DNA of 64,000 nucleotides from Streptomyces roseus (GTDB lineage Bacteria; Actinomycetota; Actinomycetes; Streptomycetales; Streptomycetaceae): contig NZ_LFML01000111.1 in NCBI RefSeq assembly GCF_001044425.1, positions 43,422-107,421 of the forward strand, written 5' to 3'. This document shows, piece by piece, positions 1 to 7,258 of this stretch. The stretch's first letter is position 1, and the number at the start of each line of letters is the position of its first letter. A program made the translations under genes and the position numbers. The notes under the pieces are model-generated. The model was given only the letters and a program-made list of their open reading frames with translations, had not been told where the DNA came from and searched no databases.

Positions 1-1
1 C

Positions 2-1453
2 GTCGCGGCCGTGGTCATCGGCGTCCTCGTCACCACGCTGGCCGCCCTGCTGCCGGCCTGGCGCACCGGCCGGATCGCCCCGGTCGCCGCCATGGGCAGC
101 GCCCACCTGCCGGCCACCGCGAAGTCGCTGGCCGTACGCAACGTCCTCGGCTCGCTCACCAGCCTTTCGGGCATCGGCCTGGTCCTGCTCGGGGTGAACC
201 AGGGCGGCGACACCGGTCGCCTGATCCTCGCCGCAGGCGCGTTCTTCATGCTCGTCGGCCTGATCGTGGTGCTGCCCCTGCTCTCCAAGCCGGTCATCGG
301 GGTGGTCCGCCCCGCGCTGCAGAAGCTGTTCGGCATCCCCGGCAAGCTCGCCGCGCAGAACGCCGTACGCAACCCGCGCCGCACCGCCGTCACCGCCGCC
401 TCCCTGGCGATCGGCCTGACCCTCGTGACCACCCTGTCGGTGCTCGGCATCACCCTGGGCCAGGCCATCGACCGGATGAGCACGGACAAGCTGAAGGCCG
501 ACTACAAGGTCTCCATGGCCGCCGAGGGCATGAGCCTGGACAAGTCGGTCGTCGACGCCCTGGCCAAGGCCCCCGGCATCAAGGCCGTCTCCCCGCAGGC
601 CGACGGCTACTTCAAGGTCGGCGAAAGCTACCGCTCCGCCTCCGGCGTCAACCCGGCCGCCATCGGCCAGATGCTGAACATCGAGACCCTCGGCGGCTCG
701 CTGGACAGCCTCGCCAAGGGCGAGGTGGCCGTCGCCGAGAGCACGGCCAAGAAGCAGAACCTCTCCGTCGGCTCCACGCTCCAGGTCCAGTACGACGACG
801 GCGAGAAGGGCGCCCTCAAGGTCGGCGCCGTCTACAAGGACCTGGAGGGCCTGCTCTCCCCGTACGTCCTCGACAACAAGATCCTCGGCGCGCACACCGA
901 GGACCAGTACATCCGCGAGGTGTACGTCAACACCGCCGGCGGCGCCTCGAAGGCCGCGCAGCAGCGGGTCGTCGACGCCCTCGGCAAGAACCCGGCCATG
1001 AAGGTCGCCACCCAGCAGGACGTGCGCAACGAGATGGGCGGCATGATCAACACGATGCTGAACATCATGTACGGGCTGCTCGGCATGGCGCTGATCATCT
1101 CCGTGCTCGGCGTGGTCAACACCCTGGCGATGTCCGTCTTCGAACGGACCCGGGAGATCGGCATGCTGCGGGCGATCGGCCTCGACCGCGGCCGCGTCAA
1201 GAACATGATCCGCCTGGAGGCCGTGGTCATCTCGCTCTTCGGAGCGGTGCTCGGCGTGGCCATCGGCGTCTTCCTCGCCTGGGCGGTGGGCACCACCATC
1301 GCCAAGGGGATCCCGAACTACGCCCTGGTCCTCCCCTGGGAGCGGATCGGCATCTTCCTCCTCCTGGCCGGCGTGGTCGGCGTCCTGGCGGCCATGTGGC
1401 CCGCCCGCAGCGCGGCCCGGCTGAACATGCTGACCGCCATCAAGACCGAGTAG
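2..1453 (+). CDS. ABC exporter permease, FtsX/MacB type (C-terminal part)
   Basis: The frame is open at the left window edge, so only the C-terminal 483 codons are present. Membrane permease of an ABC exporter with FtsX domains. The opening residues end in PAWRTGRIAPVAAM, which closes a first FtsX domain; then come a membrane pair (about residues 45-95), a conserved junction (NAVRNPRRTAVTAASLAIG), an extracytoplasmic loop (about 150-340) and a last FtsX domain with ERTREIGMLRAIG and a C-terminal PARSAARLNMLTAIKTE. The ATPase partner must lie to the left. It is a paralogue of the permease at 25256-27841. The substrate cannot be told from sequence. It converges on the methyltransferase gene, with a strong hairpin between them. 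Confidence 0.9.
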   Translation, partial: VAAVVIGVLVTTLAALLPAWRTGRIAPVAAMGSAHLPATAKSLAVRNVLGSLTSLSGIGLVLLGVNQGGDTGRLILAAGAFFMLVGLIVVLPLLSKPVIGVVRPALQKLFGIPGKLAAQNAVRNPRRTAVTAASLAIGLTLVTTLSVLGITLGQAIDRMSTDKLKADYKVSMAAEGMSLDKSVVDALAKAPGIKAVSPQADGYFKVGESYRSASGVNPAAIGQMLNIETLGGSLDSLAKGEVAVAESTAKKQNLSVGSTLQVQYDDGEKGALKVGAVYKDLEGLLSPYVLDNKILGAHTEDQYIREVYVNTAGGASKAAQQRVVDALGKNPAMKVATQQDVRNEMGGMINTMLNIMYGLLGMALIISVLGVVNTLAMSVFERTREIGMLRAIGLDRGRVKNMIRLEAVVISLFGAVLGVAIGVFLAWAVGTTIAKGIPNYALVLPWERIGIFLLLAGVVGVLAAMWPARSAARLNMLTAIKTE

Positions 1454-1491
1454 GCACGGCGGGTTCCGCGGCGGTACGACGGCAGGGACAC

Positions 1492-1527
1492 GGAAGGGCC
1501 CCGGGGCACGCCCCCCGGGGCCCTTCC
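1492..1527. terminator. Bidirectional hairpin terminator
   Basis: A perfect 15-bp stem (GGAAGGGCCCCGGGG, loop CACGCC, then its complement) between two convergent genes. It is symmetric and could end both transcripts; there is no long U-run, as is common in Streptomyces. Confidence 0.75.
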
Positions 1528-1540
1528 CGTACGTACGGGG

Positions 1541-2935
1541 CTACGCGCCCCAGGTGCGCAGCCTCAGCGGCAGCCCCGAGCGGCCGGCCGCCGCGGGCTT
1601 CACCGCGAGGACCTGGTTGACCCCGAGCCGGCCGCGCTCGAAGCCCAGCGCCGAGGCCGCCATGTACAGCCGCCAGACCCGGGCCCGGCCCGGCGAGGTC
1701 AGCCGTACGGCCGCGTCCCAGTGCTCCTCCAGCCGCGCCACCCACGCCCGCAGGGTCAGGGCGTAGTGCTCGCGCAGCGCCTCCACGTCGCGGACCTCGA
1801 ACCCGGCCCGCTCCAGCTCGCCCACCGTCGTGCCCAGCGGGGAGAGCTCCCCGTCGGGGAAGACGTACGCGTCGATGAACTCGTCGATGCGGTAGGCCTC
1901 TTCGTCCGGCTCCGGCGGGCGGCCGATCTGGTGGTTCAGCAGCCGTCCGCCGGGGGCCAGCAGAGCGTACAGGTCCCCGGCGTAGTCGCGGTAGCGCGCG
2001 GCGCCGACGTGCTCGGCCATGCCGATGGACGAAATGGCGTCGTACGGGCCGTCCTTGACGTCCCGGTAGTCCTGGATCCGGATGTCGACCCGGTCGGCCA
2101 GGCCCTCCTCCGCGGCCCGCTTGCGGGCGTAGGCGGCCTGCTCGCGCGAGAGGGTGACGCCGGTGACGTGCACCCCGTACTCCCGGGCGGCGTGCAGGGC
2201 CATGGAGCCCCAGCCGCAGCCGACGTCGAGGAGCCGCTGCCCCGGCCGCAGGCCCAGCTTGCGGCAGACCAGGTCGAGCTTGTCGCGCTGGGCCTCCTCC
2301 AGGGTGGAGCCGGGGTTCCAGTAGGCGCAGGAGTACACCATCGAGGGACCCAGGACATGCTCGTAGAACTCGTTGCCGACGTCGTAGTGGTGACTGATCG
2401 CCTGCTTGTCGCGGCTCTTGCTGTGCGCCGGGCCGCTGCGGCGGCCCGGCGCCTCCTCGGGCGGCGGCGCGGGCGCCGGCCAGGGCCGGGCCAGCGCGAG
2501 CAGCTCGCGCAGGGCGGCCCGGGCCTCGGGGTCGCGCAGCAGCGCGGCGGTCTGGGCCGCGCCCGCGGTCCGGTCCGGCAGCTGCGGCAGATGGGAACTC
2601 AGGGCGCCGAGCTTGCCGAGGCCGGAGCGGCGCAGCGCCGGCCGGGTCTCGGGGGCGGGGGCGGACCCGCGCTCCCAGAGCAGCCCGGCCACCCGGTCCA
2701 GCATGTCGAAGAGGTCGCCCTCCACGGTCAGGTCCCCGGCGACCCAGGCGCGGGCCAGGCCCAGTTCACCCGGCCGCCACAGCACGCGGCGCAGGGCGCG
2801 GCGGTTGGTCAGCACCAGCGTCGGTCCGGTGGGCGGTCCGGCCTCGCTGCCGTCCCAGGCACGAATCCGGACGGGCAGGGGGGCGCCCAGCAGGGTTTCG
2901 GCGAGAGCGGCCAGCCGCGGCGCGGCATCGGTCAT
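1541..2935 (-). CDS. cfa: Cyclopropane-fatty-acyl-phospholipid synthase-like methyltransferase
   Basis: SAM-dependent methyltransferase of the CFA synthase family, expected to add a methylene or methyl group to unsaturated acyl chains of membrane phospholipids. The C-terminal 290 residues hold the family marks: SHHYDVGNEFY (about 181-191), the SAM-binding LLDVGCGWGSMALHA (about 235-249), IGMAEHVG and a tail that matches the lipid-binding cap. The N-terminal 170 residues correspond to the CFA N-terminal domain and end in a Pro-rich linker. At 464 aa it is longer than the E. coli enzyme. The ATG at 2935 was chosen because GGAGG lies 8 nt upstream; a GTG 9 nt earlier overlaps that Shine-Dalgarno. 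Monocistronic. The lipid substrate is inferred. Confidence 0.85.
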   Translation of the reverse strand: MTDAAPRLAALAETLLGAPLPVRIRAWDGSEAGPPTGPTLVLTNRRALRRVLWRPGELGLARAWVAGDLTVEGDLFDMLDRVAGLLWERGSAPAPETRPALRRSGLGKLGALSSHLPQLPDRTAGAAQTAALLRDPEARAALRELLALARPWPAPAPPPEEAPGRRSGPAHSKSRDKQAISHHYDVGNEFYEHVLGPSMVYSCAYWNPGSTLEEAQRDKLDLVCRKLGLRPGQRLLDVGCGWGSMALHAAREYGVHVTGVTLSREQAAYARKRAAEEGLADRVDIRIQDYRDVKDGPYDAISSIGMAEHVGAARYRDYAGDLYALLAPGGRLLNHQIGRPPEPDEEAYRIDEFIDAYVFPDGELSPLGTTVGELERAGFEVRDVEALREHYALTLRAWVARLEEHWDAAVRLTSPGRARVWRLYMAASALGFERGRLGVNQVLAVKPAAAGRSGLPLRLRTWGA

Positions 2936-3050
2936 CGTAGGCACCTCCAGTAATGATCCGACCGGACGGCCTACCCACTTCGGGCAGCGCTCAATCGGAC
3001 GACACCCCGAACAGGCCTACGAGGGCGGCGGGTCGGGCCGGGAGGGCACG

Positions 3051-3094
3051 CCGAAGGGGCCGCCCGCACCACGGATGGCGGGCGGCCCCTTCGG
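3051..3094. terminator. Hairpin terminator downstream of ndh
   Basis: A perfect 17-bp stem (CCGAAGGGGCCGCCCGC and complement, 10-nt loop) that lies 34 nt past the ndh stop codon in the direction of transcription and ahead of the cfa promoter. Confidence 0.8.
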
Positions 3095-3127
3095 GACGTA
3101 CTGCAGGAGTTGCCGGTCAGGCCCGGG

Positions 3128-4513
3128 TCAGGAGGCCTTGGCCTTCGCGGCCGGTGCGGCGGCGGCGGCCGGAGCCGGCGCCGGCTTGGCGGCCTCGTAG
3201 AACTCCTCGCGCGGGGTCTCCAGCGCACCGAGGGAGACGACCTCGCGCTTGAGGAACATGGCGAGGGTCCAGTCGGCGAAGACGCGGATCTTGCGGTTCC
3301 AGGTCGGCATGGCCATGCCGTGGTAGCCACGGTGCATGTACCAGGCGAGCCGGCCCTTGAGCTTGATCTTCGTCTTGCCCATGACGATCATCGCGACGCC
3401 CTTGTGGAGGCCGAGGCCCGCCACCGCACCCTTGTTGGAGTGCGAGTACTCGGCCTGCGGGAAGCCCCGCATGCCCGAGATGACGTTGTCGCCGAGGACC
3501 TTGGCCTGGCGCAGCGCGTGCTGGGCGTTCGGCGGGCACCAGGCGTTCTCGACGCCGGCCTTGCGGGCGGCCACGTCCGGGACCTGGGCGTTGTCGCCGG
3601 CGGCCCAGATGTAGTCGGTGCCCTGGACCTGGAGGGTCGGAGCGGTGTCGACGTGGCCGCGCGGGCCCAGCGGCAGGCCGTAGCGGGCCAGCACCGGGTT
3701 CGGCTTGACGCCGGCTGTCCACACGAGCGTGTCGGAGTCGACCTCGAGGCCGTTCTTCAGCACCACGTGGCCGTCCACGCAGGAGTCCATCGAGGTGTTG
3801 AGGTAGATCTCGATGCCGCGGGACTCGAGGTGCTCCTTGCCCCAGGTGCCGAGCTTGGGCCCGACCTCGGGGAGGATCTTGTCGGCCGCGTCCACCAGGA
3901 TGAAGCGCATGTCCTCGCGCTTGATCGTGGTGTAGTACTTCGCGGCGTCGCGGGCCATGTCCTCGACCTCGCCGATCGTCTCGGCACCGGCGAAGCCGCC
4001 GCCGACGAAGACGAAGGTGAGGGCCTTGCGGCGGACGTTCTCGTCCGTCGTGGACTCGGCCTTGTCGAGCTGCTCGAGGACGTGGTTGCGCAGGCCGATG
4101 CCCTCTTCGACGCCCTTCATGCCGATGCCCTGTTCGGCGAGGCCGGGGATCGGGAAGGTGCGGGAGACGGCGCCGAGCGCGATCACCAGGTAGTCGAAAG
4201 GCAGCTCGTACGCCTCGCCGACCAGCGGCGTGACGACGGCGACCTTGCGGTCCTGGTCGATGCTGGTGACCCGGCCGGTGAGAACCTCTGCCTTGGGCAG
4301 CACGCGTCGCAGCGGGACGACGACGTGCCGAGGCGAGATGCTGCCTGCGGCCACTTCGGGGAGGAAGGGCTGGTAGGTCATGTACGACCGGGGGTCGACG
4401 ACCGTGACGGTCGCCTCGCCGTAGCGCATCTTCTTCATGATCCGCTTGGCCGCGTACAGGCCTACGTACCCACCTCCTACAACGAGGATCCTGGGACGCT
4501 CCGTGGTGCTCAT
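3128..4513 (-). CDS. ndh: Type II NADH dehydrogenase (NDH-2)
   Basis: Single-subunit, non-proton-pumping NADH:menaquinone oxidoreductase, a peripheral membrane flavoprotein of the respiratory chain. Two Rossmann folds are clear: FAD-binding ILVVGGGYVGLYAAKRI at the N-terminus and NADH-binding FVFVGGGFAGAETIGEVE near residue 165. Also present are the NDH-2 signature TYQPFLPEVAAGS and the second FAD site IWAAGDNAQVP. The C-terminus carries the usual membrane-anchoring region and ends in an Ala/Pro tail. 461 aa, normal for actinobacteria. ATG 4513 gives the conserved N-terminus; no good Shine-Dalgarno precedes it and GATACT lies just upstream, so a leaderless or near-leaderless message is possible. 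Rex-type redox control is suggested by an operator at 4832-4849. Confidence 0.93.
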   Translation of the reverse strand: MSTTERPRILVVGGGYVGLYAAKRIMKKMRYGEATVTVVDPRSYMTYQPFLPEVAAGSISPRHVVVPLRRVLPKAEVLTGRVTSIDQDRKVAVVTPLVGEAYELPFDYLVIALGAVSRTFPIPGLAEQGIGMKGVEEGIGLRNHVLEQLDKAESTTDENVRRKALTFVFVGGGFAGAETIGEVEDMARDAAKYYTTIKREDMRFILVDAADKILPEVGPKLGTWGKEHLESRGIEIYLNTSMDSCVDGHVVLKNGLEVDSDTLVWTAGVKPNPVLARYGLPLGPRGHVDTAPTLQVQGTDYIWAAGDNAQVPDVAARKAGVENAWCPPNAQHALRQAKVLGDNVISGMRGFPQAEYSHSNKGAVAGLGLHKGVAMIVMGKTKIKLKGRLAWYMHRGYHGMAMPTWNRKIRVFADWTLAMFLKREVVSLGALETPREEFYEAAKPAPAPAAAAAPAAKAKAS

Positions 4514-4528
4514 GGAACGAGTATCCAG

Positions 4529-4542
4529 CACCCCAAGGGGTG
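4529..4542. promoter_or_regulatory. Palindrome in the proximal ndh promoter
   Basis: CACCCCAAGGGGTG, two 6-bp arms around AA, 16 bp upstream of the ndh start and partly in the expected -35/-10 spacer (a -10-like GATACT on the minus strand is at 4520-4525). It could be a protein-binding site; the regulator is unknown. Confidence 0.35.
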
Positions 4543-4595
4543 ACGCTCGTGAGCCCCTTCACAAGGTGCCGGAGGGCCTCTGCTACACTGCGCGG

Positions 4596-4829
4596 CTCAC
4601 GTGACGGAGGTCATGGCGCGCCATGGGAACCAGTGTGGCGCGGGACTCGTTGTTCACCCGTCCTGAACTGGCCTCCAAGCCCGCGAGCGGAGTAGACCAC
4701 CGGGTTGGTGGATACCTACCGACGGGCTCGGGCAGGGCCCTCATTTCGCACGAACGCTCGGACGGAAGAGGCCTGATGACCCGCCGAGCACCCCGAAGAG
4801 ACGTGCTTGCGGCCCATCAGGCCTCTTTT
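4596..4829 (+). ncRNA. Candidate structured small RNA with intrinsic terminator
   Basis: In the 516-bp gap between ndh and ppx, a non-coding plus-strand stretch folds by eye into several stems. An outer pair GGAGGTCA (4606-4613) / TGGCCTCC (4669-4676) encloses hairpin CGCGCCA (4617-4623) / TGGCGCG (4636-4642). Hairpin CCACC-GGGTT-GGTGG is at 4697-4711. A 13-bp terminator-like stem AAGAGGCCTGATG (4766-4778) / CATCAGGCCTCTT (4815-4827) follows, ending in a short T-run. An extended -10 (TGCTACACT) ends at 4589, giving a likely start near 4596. I could not match it to tmRNA, RNase P, SRP or a known riboswitch. It might instead be read on the minus strand as ndh leader. Confidence 0.4.
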
Positions 4830-4831
4830 CC

Positions 4832-4849
4832 TTGTGAAGAACTTCACGA
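4832..4849. promoter_or_regulatory. Rex-type redox operator (ROP-like)
   Basis: TTGTGAAGAACTTCACGA matches both half-sites of the Streptomyces Rex operator (TTGTGAA - 4 nt - TTCACAA) with one mismatch. Rex senses NADH/NAD+ and is known in Streptomyces to control respiratory genes. The site is about 320 bp upstream of ndh and just past the candidate RNA terminator. A lone TTCACAA half-site lies at 4558-4564. Confidence 0.55.
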
Positions 4850-5029
4850 ACTTTCCCTGGAGGAGGGGACCCAGGACCCGCGTAAGCCCTCCGTAAGCAC
4901 CCTCGGCGACCTTCGAAACACCCCGCCGCCGGTCAGGCGATGTCCGGTAGCAACCGGATCGCCTGTCAGGTGCTGGACGGCGAGCTCGTCATCCTCGTCG
5001 TCAAGGTCGGCGCCCGTCGCGACGTCCGG
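4850..5029. other. Intergenic stretch between Rex-like site and ppx end
   Basis: No gene seen. It holds a short direct repeat (CGTAAGC twice, 11 nt apart, near 4881-4898) and an imperfect hairpin (GGCGAT-TCCGG / CCGGA-TCGCC, about 4936-4966) that may be the ppx terminator. GGTCAGGCGATG occurs both here (about 4932) and across the ppx stop codon. Confidence 0.4.
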
Positions 5030-5995
5030 TCAGGCGATGGACCAGGCGATGCCGTCGAGGATGTCGTGCTCCGAGACGACGACCTCGCGGGCGCCGGTGC
5101 GCTCCATGACGGCGAGCAGGACCAGGGTGCCCGCGCCGATCACGTCCACCCGGCCCGGGTGCAGGACCGGGATGGCCGCGCGCTCGGCGTGGGTCGAGGT
5201 CAGCATCCGCTCGGTGATCTCGCGGACCCGCTCGTACGGGACGCGGGCGTGGTGGATCGCGGAGGAGTCGTACTCCGGCAGCCCGAGGGCGATCCCGGCG
5301 ACCGTGGTCACCGAGCCCGCCAGGCCCACCAGGGTGCGCGCCTCGGTCAGCGGGACCGTCTGCCCGACCAGGTCCAGCGCCGCCTCGATGTCGGCCCGCA
5401 TGGCGGCGACCTGCTCCGCGGTCGGCGGGTCGGTGACCACGCCGTCCACCACCAGGTGGCGCTCGGTCATCCGGACGCAGCCCACGTCGACCGAGCGGGC
5501 CGCCCGTACGTGCTCCTCGCCGACCACGAACTCGGTCGAGCCGCCGCCGATGTCCACCACCAGGAAGGGCTTCTCCATGTCGGTGGCGCCCGTCAGCTCC
5601 TTGGTGGCGCCGAGGAAGGAGAACTCCGCCTCCTGGTCGCCGGAGATCACCTCGGGCTCGACGCCCAGGATGGCCAGGACCCCCTGGACGAACTCCTCGC
5701 GGTTCTCGGCGTCGCGCGATGCCGAGGTCGCCACGAAGCGCACGCGCTCCGCGCCCAGCTCCTCGATGACCGCCGCGTACTCGCGGCAGGCCGCGAAGGT
5801 GCGCTCCAGCGCCTCCGGGGCCAGCCGGCCCGTCTTGTCCACGCCCTGGCCCAGGCGGACGATCGTCATCCGCCGGTCCAGCTCCACCAGCTCGCCGGCG
5901 GCGCCGGCGCCGGAGGCGCTGTCGGACACCGTGCAGTCCGCGACGAGCAGGCGGATGGAGTTGGTACCGCAGTCGATGGCGGCGACGCGGGTCAC
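5030..5995 (-). CDS. ppx: Ppx/GppA family exopolyphosphatase
   Basis: Phosphatase of the Ppx/GppA family (ASKHA fold), acting on inorganic polyphosphate and/or pppGpp in the cytoplasm. The two phosphate-binding loops are plain: AAIDCGTNSIRLLVADC at the N-terminus and VVDIGGGSTEFVVG near residue 140. ATSASRDAENREEF and GLAGSVTTVAG are further family marks. 321 aa is typical of the short actinobacterial form without the C-terminal HD domain. The GTG at 5995 was chosen because it sits exactly at the conserved N-terminus and overlaps the stop of the DUF501 gene (GTGA), so the two are translationally coupled; the frame extends upstream without recognisable sequence. Confidence 0.88.
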   Translation of the reverse strand: MTRVAAIDCGTNSIRLLVADCTVSDSASGAGAAGELVELDRRMTIVRLGQGVDKTGRLAPEALERTFAACREYAAVIEELGAERVRFVATSASRDAENREEFVQGVLAILGVEPEVISGDQEAEFSFLGATKELTGATDMEKPFLVVDIGGGSTEFVVGEEHVRAARSVDVGCVRMTERHLVVDGVVTDPPTAEQVAAMRADIEAALDLVGQTVPLTEARTLVGLAGSVTTVAGIALGLPEYDSSAIHHARVPYERVREITERMLTSTHAERAAIPVLHPGRVDVIGAGTLVLLAVMERTGAREVVVSEHDILDGIAWSIA

Positions 5996-6540
5996 GCCTG
6001 CGACTCCTTCTGCTCCGCCTTCTGGGCGCACGGCGTCACGCAGGCGCCCTTCGCCCACCACTCGGGCAGCATCGCCAGCGCCTCGTCGCCGAACGGGTTC
6101 ACGCCCGGCCCGGCGGCCAGCGAGTGACCGACCAGCACGTGCAGGCACTTCACCCGGTCCGGCATCCCGCCGGCGCTCGGGAAGCCCTGGAGCACCTCGA
6201 TGGCGTCGCGGCGCCGGATGTAGTCCTCGTGCGCGGCCTGGTAGGCGGCGGCGAGCTCGGGGTCCTCGGCGAGCCGGGCCTGCATCTCCTTCATCACGCC
6301 GTTGGCCTCCAGCGTGCCGATCGCGGAGGCCGCGCGCGGGCAGGTGAGGTAGTACAGCGTCGGGAAGGGCGTGCCGTCGGGGAGGCGCGGGGCGGTCTCC
6401 ACCACGTCCGGCTGACCGCAGGGGCAGCGGTGGGCGATGGCGCGCAGCCCGCGCGGCGGGCGGCCGAGCTGCTGCTGGAACGCGTCGATGTCCGCGTCGG
6501 TCGGCTCGGTCCGGTCGGTCTGGGGCGGGGGCGTCTGCAT
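5992..6540 (-). CDS. DUF501 family protein
   Basis: A 182-aa cytoplasmic protein of the DUF501 family, conserved in actinobacteria next to divIC and ppx; biochemical role unknown. Visible family features are HRCPCGQPDVVET with clustered Cys, LYYLTCPRAASAIGTLE, and a C-terminal DRVKCLHVLVGHSLAAGPG that resembles a metal or nucleotide site. The extreme C-terminus adds another Cys pair (ACVTPCAQ). It starts at ATG 6540 and shares a 4-bp overlap with ppx downstream. The divIC gene ends about 100 bp upstream, so the three are probably one operon. Confidence 0.85.
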   Translation of the reverse strand: MQTPPPQTDRTEPTDADIDAFQQQLGRPPRGLRAIAHRCPCGQPDVVETAPRLPDGTPFPTLYYLTCPRAASAIGTLEANGVMKEMQARLAEDPELAAAYQAAHEDYIRRRDAIEVLQGFPSAGGMPDRVKCLHVLVGHSLAAGPGVNPFGDEALAMLPEWWAKGACVTPCAQKAEQKESQA

Positions 6541-6643
6541 GCCTGGAGGAAGTCTCTTCGGTTGAGTGGGTGGGTGGTGCGGTGGTGCGGGTGGTGCGGG
6601 GTCGGGCGGGTCGTACGCGTGCTGCCGTGTCGTGCGGTACCGG

Positions 6644-7132
6644 TCACTCGCCGGGGCGGTCGGCCTTGTCGACCCCGTCCCAGACGTTCGAGTACCAGGG
6701 CCGGTCGGAACCGGCCGCTCCGGTGCGGTGCCGCTCGGCGGCCCCGGCCCCGGGGTCGGTCATGATGTAGCTGATCTCGCCCGGGCGGACGAAGTGCAGG
6801 TGCTTGCGCGCCTGCTGCTCGGCGTACGCGTTGTCCTGCCAGCGGGCCTTCTCGTCGCGGAGGCGTTCGAGGCGCCGGCTCGCGGCCTCGGCGGCCCGCC
6901 GCTGCTCCGCGATCTCCGAGCGCTGGGAGACGTACTGGCGCATCGGATACGCGAGGGCGACGACCAGCGTACAGAGGACCAGCACCAGGAGCGCGGCGCG
7001 CCCGGTGAGCCGGCTGCGGCGGACCTGACGGCGCGTCTGCGAGCGGTAGACGTGGGCGGCGGTCCGCTCACCGAGCTGCTTGAGCCTGGTCGCGGTGGAG
7101 AAGGTGGAGAACCGATCCCGGTTCCCGGCCAT
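6644..7132 (-). CDS. divIC: Septum formation initiator DivIC/FtsB-like
   Basis: Small bitopic divisome protein (162 aa) of the FtsB/DivIC family, which links FtsL and FtsQ at the sporulation and vegetative septa of Streptomyces. Seen: a basic cytoplasmic N-terminus of about 45 residues, one membrane segment (AALLVLVLCTLVVALAYPM, about 46-64), then a short coiled coil (about 66-100), and the conserved ARKHLHFVRPGE motif. The C-terminal 35 residues are hydrophilic and less conserved. ATG 7132 is preceded by GGGAGG at good spacing; an earlier in-frame ATG is not. It lies just downstream of eno and is probably expressed with the DUF501 and ppx genes. Confidence 0.87.
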   Translation of the reverse strand: MAGNRDRFSTFSTATRLKQLGERTAAHVYRSQTRRQVRRSRLTGRAALLVLVLCTLVVALAYPMRQYVSQRSEIAEQRRAAEAASRRLERLRDEKARWQDNAYAEQQARKHLHFVRPGEISYIMTDPGAGAAERHRTGAAGSDRPWYSNVWDGVDKADRPGE

Positions 7133-7190
7133 TGATCCCGCCTCCCCTGTGTCCCTCTGTTGCTGGGTGCGCGGTACGCGCCACGCAATA

Positions 7191-7227
7191 CGTCCCCGCA
7201 CACGGTACGGGACCGAGTGCGGGGACG
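7191..7227. terminator. Hairpin terminator after eno
   Basis: An 11-bp stem (CGTCCCCGCAC, 15-nt loop, complement) between the eno stop and the divIC start. It would separate eno from the divIC operon. Confidence 0.6.
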
Positions 7228-7258
7228 TACGGAGGCCAGCCCCGGAGGGCTGCCGTGA

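Noticed and set aside
3110..4543. Long antisense frames over ndh on both strands
   Set aside because: Arg/His/Gly-rich shadow translations caused by GC-rich third positions; NDH-2 motifs are only in the minus-strand frame taken.
4640..4740. Possible tRNA in the ndh-ppx gap
   Set aside because: A hairpin and GC stems are present but there is no T-loop consensus, no 7-bp acceptor pairing and no anticodon arm in register.
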